Positions 7,812-17,986 of a stretch of 64,000 bases of DNA are shown here, one piece after another. A program made the translations under genes and the position numbers. Source of the DNA: Pseudomonas sp. RSB 5.4. GTDB taxonomy: Bacteria > Pseudomonadota > Gammaproteobacteria > Pseudomonadales > Pseudomonadaceae. Below the pieces are notes generated by a model. It was not told where the DNA came from and made no database searches. It saw only the letters and a program-made list of their open reading frames with translations. Position 1 is the stretch's first letter; every line of letters starts with the position of its first letter. The stretch spans positions 5,022,501 to 5,086,500 of the forward strand of contig NZ_CP146986.1 of the NCBI RefSeq assembly GCF_037126175.1. Direction: 5' to 3'.

Positions 7812-10031
7812 TCAATACAGATCCACGGGATCGACATCCAGCGACCAGCGCACCGCCCGCCCGCTCGGCATCTGCTCTAATTCCAGCAACCAGCTGCTGA
7901 GCAACCGATGCAGCGGCGCCCGCGCTGTAGCCTGCAACAATAGCTGCGCCCGATACCGACCGGCACGCCGCTCCATCGGCGCCGGCACCGGGCCCAGCAG
8001 TTCGATGCCGGTCAGATTCTGCTCGACCAGCAAGCGCTCGGCCGCGCTGCACGCCTCGTCGAGAAAACCCTCGGCCTGCCCCGGCTTGTGCGCTTCGGCG
8101 CGTAACAGCGCCAGATGCGCAAACGGCGGCAGTCCGGCGGCGCGGCGCTCGCTCAAGGCTTGCTCGGCAAAGGCGAAGTAGCCCTGCTCGGTCAGTTGCA
8201 CCAATAAAGGATGGTCGGCCAGGTGCGTCTGGATGATCACCTTGCCCGGCTCTTCCGCCCGCCCGGCGCGTCCGGCGACCTGCACGATCAATTGCGCCAT
8301 GCGCTCGCTGGCGCGGAAGTCGCCGGAGAACAGTCCGCCGTCGGCATCCAGAATCGACACCAGCGTGACCCGCGGGAAGTGGTGCCCCTTGGCCAACATC
8401 TGCGTGCCGACCAGAATGCATGGCTGACCCTTTTGAATCGTCGCGAACAGTTTATTCATCGCGTCCTTGCGCGAAGTGCTGTCGCGGTCGACCCGCAGCA
8501 CCGGGTAGTCCGGGAACAGAATCGCCAACCGCTCCTCCGCACGCTCGGTGCCGGCGCCCACCGGCCGCAGATCGACCTTGTTGCACTTGGGGCACTGGCG
8601 CGGCGTGCGTTCGACATAGCCGCAGTGGTGGCAGCGCAGCTCGCCATAGCGCTGGTGCACGGTCATCCGCGCATCGCAGCGCGAACACTCGGACATCCAG
8701 CCGCAATCGTGGCACAGCAGCGTCGGGGCAAAGCCGCGCCGGTTGAGGAACACCAGCACCTGTTGGCCGGCGGCAAGGGTCTGGCCGATGGCTTGCTGCA
8801 TCGGCCCGGAAATGCCGCTGTCCAGCGGACGGCTTTTCACGTCCAGCCGCAGGAAACGTGGTTGTTTGGCGCCGCCGGCCCGCTCGTTGAGGCGTAGCAG
8901 GCCATAGCGACCGGTGTAAGCGTTGTGCAGGCTTTCCAGCGAAGGCGTGGCCGAACCGAGGACGATCGGGATGTTTTCCTGGCGCGCGCGCACCAGCGCC
9001 AGATCCCGGGCGTGGTAGCGCAGGCCTTCCTGCTGTTTATAGGAGCCGTCGTGCTCTTCGTCGATGATGATCAACCCCGGATTTTTCATCGGGGTGAACA
9101 GCGCCGAGCGAGTGCCGATAATAATGTCGGCCTCGCCGTCGCGGGCGGCGAGCCAGGCGTCGAGGCGCTCGCGGTCGCTGACCGCCGAGTGCAGCAGGGC
9201 GATGCGTGCGTTGAAGCGCTGCTCGAAACGCGCCAGAGTCTGCGGCCCGAGGTTGATCTCGGGGATCAGCACCAGTGCCTGCTTGCCCGCTTCGAGGGTT
9301 TCGCGGATCAGTTGTAAATAGACTTCGGTCTTGCCGCTGCCGGTGACCCCGGCCAGCAAAAAGGCGTGATAACTGTCGAACCCGGCGCGGATCGCTTCGT
9401 AAGCGGCGCGTTGTTCGGTGTTCAGCGGCAACTCCGGCTGGGCCAGCCAGTGTTCATGGCGCACGCCGGGGGCGTGGCGCCGGATCTCCACTTGCACCAG
9501 GCCCTTGGCCAGCAGCAGGTCGAGGCTGTCCTTGCTCAGCATCAGTTTGCTCAACAACTGATGGGCGACGCCGTGCGGGTGCTGGGCCAGTGTTGCCAGG
9601 GCTTCACGCTGGCGCGGGGCGCGGGCGATGCGTGGATCATCGAGGCTGGCGCCGGGGGCGACCGACCAGAAGCGTTCCTGACGGGCCTCGGCCAGTTCGC
9701 CCTGACGCAGCAGGACCGGCAGCGCCCAGCTCAAGGTATCGCCGAGGCTGTGCTGGTAATACTGGGAGGTCCACAGGCACAGCTTGAACAATGCGGGAGG
9801 CAGTGGCGGGGTGGCATCGAGCAGGGCCAGCGCCGGTTTGAGCTTTTCTGCCGGCACTTCGCTGGTGTCGGTGATCTCGACCAGAATCCCGATCATCTCT
9901 CTGCGCCCGAACGGCACCCGCAGGCGCATGCCCGGCTGCAACTGGGCGCGCGACACCCCGGCCGGCGCCCGATAATCGAACAGGCGGCGCAGGGGCGAAG
10001 GCAGGGCGAGGCGCAGAATGGCGTCGGGCAC
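7812..10031 (-). CDS. priA: Primosomal replication-restart helicase PriA, GTG start
   Basis: PriA is a 3'-5' DNA helicase that recognises stalled forks and reloads the replicative helicase. The product is 739 residues. The 3'-DNA-binding domain is at the N-terminus (VPDAILRLALPSPLRRLFDYRAP). Walker A GVTGSGKTEVYL, the DEEH box (IIDEEHDGSYKQQEG), and the zinc-binding cluster of paired cysteines (CHDCGWMSECSRCD, CHHCGY, CPKC) are followed by helicase motifs V-VI (VGTQMLAKGHHFP, QVAGRAGR). The start GTG at 10029-10031 matches the family N-terminus. The ATG at 10136 lies in a repeat and would add a spurious 35 residues. Confidence 0.97.
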   Translation of the reverse strand: MPDAILRLALPSPLRRLFDYRAPAGVSRAQLQPGMRLRVPFGRREMIGILVEITDTSEVPAEKLKPALALLDATPPLPPALFKLCLWTSQYYQHSLGDTLSWALPVLLRQGELAEARQERFWSVAPGASLDDPRIARAPRQREALATLAQHPHGVAHQLLSKLMLSKDSLDLLLAKGLVQVEIRRHAPGVRHEHWLAQPELPLNTEQRAAYEAIRAGFDSYHAFLLAGVTGSGKTEVYLQLIRETLEAGKQALVLIPEINLGPQTLARFEQRFNARIALLHSAVSDRERLDAWLAARDGEADIIIGTRSALFTPMKNPGLIIIDEEHDGSYKQQEGLRYHARDLALVRARQENIPIVLGSATPSLESLHNAYTGRYGLLRLNERAGGAKQPRFLRLDVKSRPLDSGISGPMQQAIGQTLAAGQQVLVFLNRRGFAPTLLCHDCGWMSECSRCDARMTVHQRYGELRCHHCGYVERTPRQCPKCNKVDLRPVGAGTERAEERLAILFPDYPVLRVDRDSTSRKDAMNKLFATIQKGQPCILVGTQMLAKGHHFPRVTLVSILDADGGLFSGDFRASERMAQLIVQVAGRAGRAEEPGKVIIQTHLADHPLLVQLTEQGYFAFAEQALSERRAAGLPPFAHLALLRAEAHKPGQAEGFLDEACSAAERLLVEQNLTGIELLGPVPAPMERRAGRYRAQLLLQATARAPLHRLLSSWLLELEQMPSGRAVRWSLDVDPVDLY

Positions 10032-10077
10032 GCGGGGGGTCTCTATCAACACGAAAGAAGGGCGAGCGCAGATCAAT

Positions 10078-10166
10078 TGTGGGAGCGGGCTTGCTCGCGA
10101 ATGCGCTGTGTCAGGCACTTTGATGTTGGCTGACACGCCGCCTTCGCGAGCAAGCCCGCTCCCACA
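10078..10166. repeat. REP-type palindromic repeat, family A (priA-rpmE intergenic)
   Basis: An inverted pair of the family A unit (10078-10102 and 10143-10166) lies between the divergent priA and rpmE genes. It gives the false N-terminal extension of the priA frame. Confidence 0.9.
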
Positions 10167-10219
10167 GGAGAATGTGTTCGAGGCCGGGAGCCTAGCAGAC
10201 GGTCGGTCTCAGGGACAGC

Positions 10220-10247
10220 TTGCGCGATTGACATTGTCTGGTAGAAT
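10220..10247 (+). promoter_or_regulatory. Putative sigma-70 promoter of rpmE
   Basis: TTGCGC (10220-10225) and TAGAAT (10242-10247) are separated by 16 bases and lie about 70 bases ahead of the rpmE ATG. A better-looking TTGACA at 10228 has only 8 bases to the -10 box and cannot pair with it. Confidence 0.45.
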
Positions 10248-10316
10248 CCGCGGCCTAATTACGTGCGGTATTCAACAATAGTGTTGGGTGGCGGCACGCT
10301 AGCTGAGGAAGACATC

Positions 10317-10532
10317 ATGAAAGCTGATATCCACCCGAATTACCCAGAAGTTGCAGTAACCTGCAGCTGCGGCAACAAGTTCGAAACCCGTTCGACCTTC
10401 GGCAAAGCCCTGGCGATCGACGTTTGCAACGAGTGCCACCCGTTCTACACCGGTAAGCAGAAGACTCTGGACACCGGTGGCCGCGTTCAGAAGTTCGCCG
10501 ACCGTTTCGGTGCCTTCGGCGCCAAGAAGTAA
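10317..10532 (+). CDS. rpmE: 50S ribosomal protein L31 (zinc-binding form)
   Basis: This 71-residue large-subunit protein is involved in the central inter-subunit bridge. It is the C+ paralogue, since it keeps the four zinc ligands (CSCG near residues 16-18 and CNECH near 37-40). The start ATG (10317) has a GAGGAAG Shine-Dalgarno at a good distance. The frame open to 10263 adds residues unlike any L31. A strong intrinsic terminator follows at 10577-10606, overlapping the start of the next gene. The zinc-free paralogue RpmE2, made under zinc limitation in other species, is not in this window. Confidence 0.97.
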   Translation: MKADIHPNYPEVAVTCSCGNKFETRSTFGKALAIDVCNECHPFYTGKQKTLDTGGRVQKFADRFGAFGAKK

Positions 10533-10573
10533 GATTGGTCATTCTGGAAAACTTCGACGGTTTCTCCAGGCTG

Positions 10574-11356
10574 ATGAAAAGGGCGTCCCTTGTGGGCGCC
10601 TTTTTTGTGCCTGCGATTTGGCTGTCTGCTGCCCAGGCGTTTTGCCCCACGCCTGCCGGACTGAGCAGCGTCAGCGTCCAGCGTGTGGTCGATGGCGACA
10701 CTCTGCGTCTGAGCGACGGGCGCAGTGTGCGCATGATCGGCCTCAACACGCCGGAGCTGGGCAAGCAGGGCCGCACTGACCAGCCCCTCGCTGTGGCGGC
10801 GCGTAAACGCCTCGAAACACTGGTGGCGGACAGCGGCGGTCGGGTCGGTCTGCTCACCGGCAAGCAGGCCAAAGACCATTACGGCCGTATCCTCGCGCAT
10901 GTTTACAGTGCCAGCGGTACCAATCTTGAAGCGCAGATGCTTGCCGACGGCCTGGGTTTTCAGGTGGCCGTTGCACCGAACGTCGATCTTGTTGCCTGTC
11001 AGCAAGCCGCTGAGCAGAGCGCGCGCACCGCTGGGCGCGGCGTCTGGCGCCAGTCGCCTGTACTGAAAGCGGAGCAGATTCAGCACTCGGGTTTCGCCGT
11101 GGTCAGTGGACGTGTGAGCAAGGTTCAGCGCAATCGCGGCGGAATCTGGATCGAGTTGCAGGACTCGGTTGTATTGCGCGTTGCGCCCAATCTGGTTGGC
11201 CAATTCGACAGTCCCCGATTGCAGGCGCTGAAAGGCAGGCAGGTCGAGGCTCGTGGCTGGGTCGTCGATCGCTCGCGCCGTGGCGGCTTACAACCGGGTC
11301 AACCGCGTTGGCTGCTGCCGCTGACCGATCCATCGATGCTGCAAGGCGCCCGCTGA
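10574..11356 (+). CDS. Secreted thermonuclease-family (SNase-like) protein
   Basis: This is a 260-residue protein with a cleavable signal peptide: MKRA, a hydrophobic stretch, then AAQA-FCPTP with cleavage near residue 23. A staphylococcal-nuclease-like domain follows (about 35-155). Catalytic-type residues are visible: Asp in RVVDGDTLRL, Arg and Glu in VRMIGLNTPELG, and the second Arg in HYGRILAHV. The calcium-site Asp40 equivalent is Asn (LNTPE), as in many relatives. The C-terminal 90 residues form a separate beta-rich, OB-like region. The ATG at 10574 is preferred over GTG 10535 because it gives a proper signal peptide. The rpmE terminator overlaps codons 2-11. Exact substrate is unknown. 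Confidence 0.8.
   Translation: MKRASLVGAFFVPAIWLSAAQAFCPTPAGLSSVSVQRVVDGDTLRLSDGRSVRMIGLNTPELGKQGRTDQPLAVAARKRLETLVADSGGRVGLLTGKQAKDHYGRILAHVYSASGTNLEAQMLADGLGFQVAVAPNVDLVACQQAAEQSARTAGRGVWRQSPVLKAEQIQHSGFAVVSGRVSKVQRNRGGIWIELQDSVVLRVAPNLVGQFDSPRLQALKGRQVEARGWVVDRSRRGGLQPGQPRWLLPLTDPSMLQGAR
10577..10606 (+). terminator. Intrinsic terminator of rpmE, inside the nuclease signal-peptide codons
   Basis: The stem AAAAGGGCG-(T)-CCC pairs with GGG-CGCCTTTTT across a TTGT loop, with one bulged T and one G-U pair, and is followed by a T run. It is 45 bases after the rpmE stop and starts right after the ATG of the next gene. Confidence 0.75.
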
Positions 11357-11539
11357 AGAAAAATTGTAGACATTTTTTCTGTCGATTGTGAACAGTCCAG
11401 CCCTTGTGCGCCGTGGCTCTTGGCCCAAAGTCGTAGGACAGGGCGCTTGACAGGGGTGACTGCTCAGTCTTGTGGGGACTTTGCGAGGCGCGTATCCTCG
11501 CTGACCAGTCTGTCCAACAGTAAAAAGCGGAATGCCAAA

Positions 11540-12808
11540 ATGTCTGATCTGAAAACTGCCGCTCTCGAATATCATGCCAATCCTCGTCCAGGGAAGCTGA
11601 GTGTCGAGCTCACCAAGGCCACTGCTACCGCCCGCGACCTGTCGCTGGCCTACAGCCCCGGCGTAGCTGAACCAGTGCGTGAGATCGCCCGCGATCCTGA
11701 ACTGGCCTACAAATACACCGGCAAGGGCAACCTGGTTGCAGTCATTTCCGATGGCACCGCGATTCTGGGTCTGGGTAACCTCGGCCCACTGGCTTCCAAG
11801 CCGGTCATGGAAGGTAAAGGCGTACTGTTCAAGCGCTTCGCCGGTATCGACGTGTTCGACATCGAAGTCGACTCCGAAAGCCCGCAAGCCTTCATCGACA
11901 CCGTCAAACGCATTTCCATCACCTTTGGTGGCATCAACCTGGAAGACATCAAGGCACCTGAGTGCTTCGAGATCGAACGTGCTCTGATCGAGCAGTGCGA
12001 CATTCCGGTATTCCACGATGACCAGCACGGCACCGCGATCGTGACCGCTGCGGGTATGATCAACGCCCTGGAAATCGCCGGCAAAACCCTGCCGGAAGCC
12101 AAGATCGTCTGCCTCGGCGCCGGCGCTGCGGCCATCTCCTGCATGAAGTTGCTGGTGAGCATGGGCGCAAAAATCGAAAACATCTTCATGGTTGACCGTA
12201 CCGGCGTGATCCACTCCGGCCGTGACGACCTGAACCAGTACAAAGCGGTATTCGCTCACGCCACCGACAAGCGCAGCCTGGCTGATGCCCTGAAAGGCGC
12301 TGATGTGTTCGTCGGTCTGTCCGGCCCGAACTTGCTGAGCCCTGAAGGCCTGCTGTCGATGGCGGCCAACCCGATCGTCTTCGCCTGCTCGAACCCGGAT
12401 CCGGAAATCTCCCCGGAACTGGCGCACGCCACCCGCAGCGACGTGATCATGGCCACCGGTCGTTCCGACTACCCGAACCAGGTCAACAACGTACTGGGCT
12501 TCCCGTTCATCTTCCGCGGTGCCCTGGACGTTCGCGCCAAGCGCATCAACGAAGAAATGAAAGTGGCTGCGGCCAACGCCCTGCGTGAACTGGCCAAGCT
12601 GCCTGTTCCTCAGGACGTGTGCGACGCCTACGGTGGTGCGCCGCTGGAATTCGGCCGTGAGTACATCATTCCGAAGCCAATGGACAAGCGCCTGATCACC
12701 CTGATCTCCGACGCTGTGGCCAAAGCCGCGATCGAGACCGGTGTGGCCACCCTGCCGTATCCGAAGAACTACCCGCTGAAAAGCGTGGATGACGTGTTCA
12801 ACGGCTAA
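11540..12808 (+). CDS. maeB: NAD(P)-dependent malic enzyme (MaeB type, short form)
   Basis: It oxidatively decarboxylates malate to pyruvate and CO2, supplying NAD(P)H and pyruvate during growth on C4 acids. The 422-residue protein contains only the malic-enzyme catalytic and NAD-binding domains and lacks the phosphotransacetylase-like C-terminal domain of E. coli MaeB. The catalytic Tyr region is LAYSPGVAEP, the Lys region is YTGKGNLVAV, metal ligands lie in FHDDQHGTAIV, and the nucleotide fold is at CLGAGAAAISCM. The ATG at 11540 is chosen; the frame to 11420 is unlike relatives. A clear intrinsic terminator follows. Confidence 0.92.
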   Translation: MSDLKTAALEYHANPRPGKLSVELTKATATARDLSLAYSPGVAEPVREIARDPELAYKYTGKGNLVAVISDGTAILGLGNLGPLASKPVMEGKGVLFKRFAGIDVFDIEVDSESPQAFIDTVKRISITFGGINLEDIKAPECFEIERALIEQCDIPVFHDDQHGTAIVTAAGMINALEIAGKTLPEAKIVCLGAGAAAISCMKLLVSMGAKIENIFMVDRTGVIHSGRDDLNQYKAVFAHATDKRSLADALKGADVFVGLSGPNLLSPEGLLSMAANPIVFACSNPDPEISPELAHATRSDVIMATGRSDYPNQVNNVLGFPFIFRGALDVRAKRINEEMKVAAANALRELAKLPVPQDVCDAYGGAPLEFGREYIIPKPMDKRLITLISDAVAKAAIETGVATLPYPKNYPLKSVDDVFNG

Positions 12809-12830
12809 GTCGTTGTAGCGCTTCAATCAG

Positions 12831-12867
12831 AAGCCCCGGCTCGTGAGAGTCGGGGCTTTTTTTGTGC
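12831..12867 (+). terminator. Intrinsic terminator after malic enzyme gene
   Basis: The hairpin AAGCCCCGGC/TCGGGGCTT around a short loop is followed by a run of seven T (about 12857-12863), 23 bases after the stop codon. Confidence 0.88.
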
Positions 12868-12894
12868 CTGTGTGATTTGTGGTGTTCTTCAGTG

Positions 12895-12991
12895 CCTCTT
12901 CGCGAGCAAGCCCGCTCCCACAGGTTTTGTGGTGTGCGCAAATGCTGGCTACAACCCGGGCACTGTGGGAGCGGGCTTGCTCGCGAAGAGG
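12895..12991. repeat. REP-type palindromic repeat, family A (between maeB and mrcA terminators)
   Basis: Inverted arms begin CCTCTTCGCGAGCAAGCCCG and end with the inverse at 12991. They lie between two convergent intrinsic terminators, in the 263-base gap that contains no gene. Confidence 0.9.
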
Positions 12992-13021
12992 CCGGCCCAG
13001 ACAACATAAAATCGCAGCCAT

Positions 13022-13058
13022 AAAAAAGCCCCGCTCTTCTCTCGAAGGCGGGGCTTTT
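13022..13058 (-). terminator. Intrinsic terminator of mrcA
   Basis: On the minus strand, AAAAGCCCCGC and GCGGGGCTTTT form an 11-bp stem with a loop of about 15 bases, followed by T residues, 14 bases after the mrcA stop. The stem is symmetrical enough to act in both directions. Confidence 0.85.
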
Positions 13059-13071
13059 CAATGACACTGGA

Positions 13072-15519
13072 TCAGAACAGGTCGATCGGCGCCTGCTCAT
13101 CCGCCGGTAGCGGACTGCCTGGCGCCGCGCCATTGCCCAGCTCATTCACGGATGGCGGCGTGTCTTCCGACTTGAACAGCTCGAAGTAGGCACCCGGCGT
13201 GCTCGGCGTAGCCGCGCGACCGCTGACCGGGTCTACCCGCAGGCTGAGGATGCCTTCCGGCTCAGGCTGCACGTGCGGCGGCTTGTCCTTCAGCGCAGCC
13301 GACATGTAGTTCATCCAGATCGGCAGCGCCACGGTGCCGCCGAACTCACGGCGCCCGAGGCTTTCTGGCTGGTCGAAACCGGTCCACACGGTGGTCACGT
13401 AATCGCCGTTGTAACCGGAGAACCATGCATCCTTGGAGTCGTTGGTGGTACCGGTCTTGCCCGCGATGTCGCTGCGGCCCATGGCCAGTGCACGGCGCCC
13501 GGTGCCGAGCTTGATCACGTCCTGCAGCATGCTGTTGAGGATGTACGTGGTGCGACCATCGACGATCCGCTCGGCTACTGCCGGTGCTTGTGGCGCTGCT
13601 GCGGCGCCCGGGGCTTCACCCGGAACCGGTGCTGCGTTGACGGTGATCGGCTGAGACGCCGGGGCGGCAAAGCCATCGGTCGCCGAGCCACCCTGTGGCA
13701 CGGTCGGCGGGTTGGCGACGAACAGCGTGTCGCCGTTGCGGCTTTCGATCTTGTCGATGATGTACGGGGTGATCTTGTAGCCGCCGTTGGCGAAGGTGCT
13801 CCAGCCGGTAGCGATCTCCATCGGCGTCAGGGTCGCGGTACCCAGCGCCAGCGACAGGTTCGGCGGCAGGTCCTGCTTGTTGAAGCCGAAGCGGGTGATG
13901 TAGTCGATGGTCTTGCCGACGCCCATCGCCTGCAGCAGGCGGATCGACACCAGGTTACGCGACTTGTACAGCGCCTCGCGCAGACGGATCGGGCCGAGGA
14001 AGGTGTTGGTGTCGTTCTTCGGTCGCCAGACTTTATCCAGGTACTCGTCGACGAACACGATCGGCGCGTCGTTGACCAGGGTCGCGGCGGTGTAACCGCT
14101 GTCCAGCGCAGCGCTGTAGACGAACGGCTTGAAGCTCGAACCCGGCTGACGCTTGGCCTGCAGGGCGCGGTTGTAGTTGCTCTGCTCGAAAGCGAAGCCG
14201 CCGACCAGCGAGCGGATCGCGCCGTTCTGCGGATCCAGCGACACCAGCGCGCCTTGCGCCTGTGGAATCTGGCTGAATTTCAGCGAATTGTTCGGCTGAC
14301 GCTGCACGCGAATCAGATCGCCGACCTGCGCCACATCCGACGGCTGACGCGGTGCGGCGCCCATGCTGTTGGTGTTGAGGAACGGCCGCGCCCATTTCAT
14401 GGTGTCCCAGGCGACATGTTCTTCGCCGCTACGGGTCAGCACCTGCAAGCCATTCTTGTCGACCTGGGTGACGATGGCCGGCTCCAGGCTGCTGATGGTG
14501 CGCTGCTTGGTCAGCTCGGTGGCCCAGGCTTCGTGGGTCTTGCCCGGCAGGCGCGACTCAGGGCCGCGGTAGCCGTGACGCTGGTCGTAGGTCATCAAAC
14601 CTTCGTGCAGCGCGGTGTTGGCCATTTCCTGCAGGTTGCTCGGCACCGTGGTGGTGACGCGGAAGCCTTCGGTATAGGCGTCGCTGCCATAGCGGCCGAC
14701 CATTTCGGCACGGGCCATTTCAGCGATGTACGGTGCGTTCACTTCCGGGGTCGGCACGTGATAGCTGGCGTTCAGTGGCTCGTTGATCGCGGCGGTGTAA
14801 TCAGCCTCGGAGATCTTCCCGAGCTTGTACATGCGCCCGAGGATCCAGTCGCGACGTTCCTTGCTGCGCGCCGGGTTGGCCAGCGGGTTGAAGCGCGACG
14901 GGGCTTTTGGCAGGCCGGCGATCATCGCCATCTGCGCCAGGCTGACGTCGCGGATCGACTTGCCGTAATACACCTGCGCCGCCGCCTCGATGCCATAGGC
15001 GCGGTTACCCAGATAAATCTTGTTCACGTACAGCTCAAGGATCTCGTCCTTGGTCAGCTGCCGCTCGATCTGCAGGGCCAGAAGGATCTCGGTGGTTTTG
15101 CGCGAGAAGCTACGCTCGCTGGTCAGGAAGAAGTTCTTCGCCACCTGCATGGTGATGGTGCTGCCGCCGGACTGAATGTGTCCGCTTTTGACCAATTGGG
15201 TCGCGGCACGCATCAGGCTGCTCGGATCGACGCCATAGTGGTTGGCGAAATTGTCGTCTTCAGCACTTAGTAACGCATTAATGAAATTGGGGGGAATGTC
15301 GGCGAAACGGATCGGAGTCCGGCGCATTTCGCCAAATTCTGCGATCAATTTGTTATCGCTGCTGTAGACCCGCAATGGAATCTGCAACTGAATGCTTCGC
15401 AGCGCCTCCACAGAGGGCAAACCCGGACTAAGGTAAAGAAACGCGCCGCTGAGACCTAAAAGCAGTCCGCAGAAAACGGCGACGATGGACCAACCGAAAA
15501 ATTTCAGCAGACGAATCAA
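13072..15519 (-). CDS. mrcA: Penicillin-binding protein 1A (class A, bifunctional), TTG start
   Basis: This is an inner-membrane peptidoglycan glycosyltransferase/transpeptidase for cell elongation. The 815-residue protein has an N-terminal membrane anchor (about 8-30), a GT51 domain with the catalytic Glu in LSAEDDNFANHYGVD and STITMQVAKNFFLT, and an OB-like insert. The transpeptidase follows with SxxK at QPGSSFKPF, SxN at SRNLVS and KTGT at IAGKTGTTNDSKD. The TTG at 15517-15519 (MIRLLKFFGW) matches the start region of Pseudomonas PonA. The frame to 15576 adds a Cys-rich tail not expected. It diverges from pilM, as in P. aeruginosa (ponA-pilM). The exact start is moderately certain. Confidence 0.95.
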   Translation of the reverse strand: MIRLLKFFGWSIVAVFCGLLLGLSGAFLYLSPGLPSVEALRSIQLQIPLRVYSSDNKLIAEFGEMRRTPIRFADIPPNFINALLSAEDDNFANHYGVDPSSLMRAATQLVKSGHIQSGGSTITMQVAKNFFLTSERSFSRKTTEILLALQIERQLTKDEILELYVNKIYLGNRAYGIEAAAQVYYGKSIRDVSLAQMAMIAGLPKAPSRFNPLANPARSKERRDWILGRMYKLGKISEADYTAAINEPLNASYHVPTPEVNAPYIAEMARAEMVGRYGSDAYTEGFRVTTTVPSNLQEMANTALHEGLMTYDQRHGYRGPESRLPGKTHEAWATELTKQRTISSLEPAIVTQVDKNGLQVLTRSGEEHVAWDTMKWARPFLNTNSMGAAPRQPSDVAQVGDLIRVQRQPNNSLKFSQIPQAQGALVSLDPQNGAIRSLVGGFAFEQSNYNRALQAKRQPGSSFKPFVYSAALDSGYTAATLVNDAPIVFVDEYLDKVWRPKNDTNTFLGPIRLREALYKSRNLVSIRLLQAMGVGKTIDYITRFGFNKQDLPPNLSLALGTATLTPMEIATGWSTFANGGYKITPYIIDKIESRNGDTLFVANPPTVPQGGSATDGFAAPASQPITVNAAPVPGEAPGAAAAPQAPAVAERIVDGRTTYILNSMLQDVIKLGTGRRALAMGRSDIAGKTGTTNDSKDAWFSGYNGDYVTTVWTGFDQPESLGRREFGGTVALPIWMNYMSAALKDKPPHVQPEPEGILSLRVDPVSGRAATPSTPGAYFELFKSEDTPPSVNELGNGAAPGSPLPADEQAPIDLF

Positions 15520-15708
15520 GGCTTTTGGACATCCAGGGCAAAGAATGAATTTGGCGACAGGGTTCCGGGAACACACAGAACAACCCGCGCCGGCAGTAAA
15601 AAGCGGAAAAAAACGCTGGGCATTATAAGCACTTTTCTGCTGGGGGCGTCATTTGCGCTTCTGTCAAGGCGCGGAGAAGGAACGCAATGTGTATTACAGA
15701 GTCCGTAA

Positions 15709-16799
<1,091 letters not shown>

Positions 16800-16800
<1 letters not shown>

Positions 16801-17366
16801 TGGCGCGGATCAACCTTCTCCCCTGGCGCGAGGAGCGCCGCGAAGAGCGGCGCAAGCGCTTCCTGCTGATCCTGATCGGGGTCTTCGTCGGTTCGGTGGG
16901 TGCAGTGTTCATTGCCGATCAGATCTTCGATGCCGCCATCGAGCGGCAGGCCGCGCGCAATGCCTACATCGGCAAGCAGATAGCGGTGGTCGACGAACGG
17001 ATCAAGCAGATCAGCGAACTCAAGGCCCGGCGCCAGCAACTGGTCGAGCGCATGCGCATCATCCAGGACTTGCAGGGCAACCGGCAGATCAGTGGACGGA
17101 TCTTCGATCAACTGGCACGCACGCTGCCGGATGGCGTGTATTTCACCAGCGTGAAACTGGTGGGCAAGACGCTGACCATCAATGGCGCGGCCGAGTCCAA
17201 TAATCGGGTTTCGGAGCTGATGCGCAATCTGGATGCCTCCGACTGGTTTGACGCGCCCAGCCTCAACGAGGTGAAGGCGACGACCGCCGGTCAGGTGGAT
17301 CAGGCCAACGTCTTTCAGCTGACCGTTCGTCAGACCCAGCCAGCCGTGACGGAGGGCGACAAATGA
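16800..17366 (+). CDS. pilN: Type IV pilus assembly protein PilN
   Basis: PilN is a bitopic inner-membrane protein of 188 residues. A short cytoplasmic peptide MARINLLPWREERREERR carries the INLLPWR motif that binds PilM. One membrane helix follows (about 21-42), then a coiled coil (about 48-95) and a small ferredoxin-like periplasmic domain that pairs with PilO. Its ATG overlaps the pilM stop by one base. It helps align the inner-membrane motor with the PilQ secretin through PilO and PilP. Confidence 0.96.
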
Positions 17367-17986
17367 AACCGTCCGAATGGCTGCAGAGTCTGCGCAATAT
17401 CGACTTCAACGATCTGGATACCAGCAACATCGGTTCCTGGCCGGCCGCGGTGAAAACCATCGCGGGAGCGTTGCTGGCGGTGCTGGTGTTGGCGCTTGGC
17501 TATAACTTTTTCATCAGCGACATGGAAAACCAGCTGGAAGCCAAGCATCAGGAAGAAGACACCTTGAAGGAGCAGTTCGCCAGCAAGGCGCACATGGCCG
17601 CCAACCTGGAGCTGTACACCCAGCAGATGAAGGAGATGGAAAACTCCTTCGGCGTGCTCCTGCGGCAGTTGCCCAGCGACACTGAAGTCCCGGGGTTGCT
17701 GGAAGACATCACCCGCACCGGGTTGGGCAGTGGCCTCGAATTCGAAGAGATCAAGCTGCTGCCGGAAGTGACCCAGCCGTTCTACATCGAGTTGCCGATC
17801 CAGATCACCGTCACCGGGGCTTACCACGACCTCGCCACTTTCGTCAGTGGCGTCGCCGGGTTGCCACGGATCGTCACGTTGCACGATTTCGAACTGGCGC
17901 CGGCCAACCCCGAAGGCGGGACGAAGCTGCGCATGAGCATCCTCGCCAAGACCTACCGCTATAACGACAAGGGGCTGGAAAAATGA
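17363..17986 (+). CDS. pilO: Type IV pilus assembly protein PilO
   Basis: PilO is a bitopic inner-membrane partner of PilN, 207 residues. It has a cytoplasmic N-terminus (MKPSEWLQSLRNIDFNDLD), a membrane helix near residues 30-52, coiled coils (about 55-95) and a C-terminal ferredoxin-like domain (about 115-200, ending KTYRYNDKGLEK). The ATG overlaps the pilN stop by four bases (ATGA). It forms the PilNO heterodimer and binds the PilP lipoprotein. Confidence 0.96.
   Translation: MKPSEWLQSLRNIDFNDLDTSNIGSWPAAVKTIAGALLAVLVLALGYNFFISDMENQLEAKHQEEDTLKEQFASKAHMAANLELYTQQMKEMENSFGVLLRQLPSDTEVPGLLEDITRTGLGSGLEFEEIKLLPEVTQPFYIELPIQITVTGAYHDLATFVSGVAGLPRIVTLHDFELAPANPEGGTKLRMSILAKTYRYNDKGLEK

Noticed and set aside
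10228-10247. TTGACA near rpmE as the -35 box
   Set aside because: Only eight bases separate it from TAGAAT. TTGCGC at 10220 gives a workable 16-base spacer.
12895-12991. Repeated GC-rich units considered as a CRISPR array
   Set aside because: The units occur as isolated inverted pairs dispersed over the window, not as evenly spaced direct repeats, and there are no cas genes.
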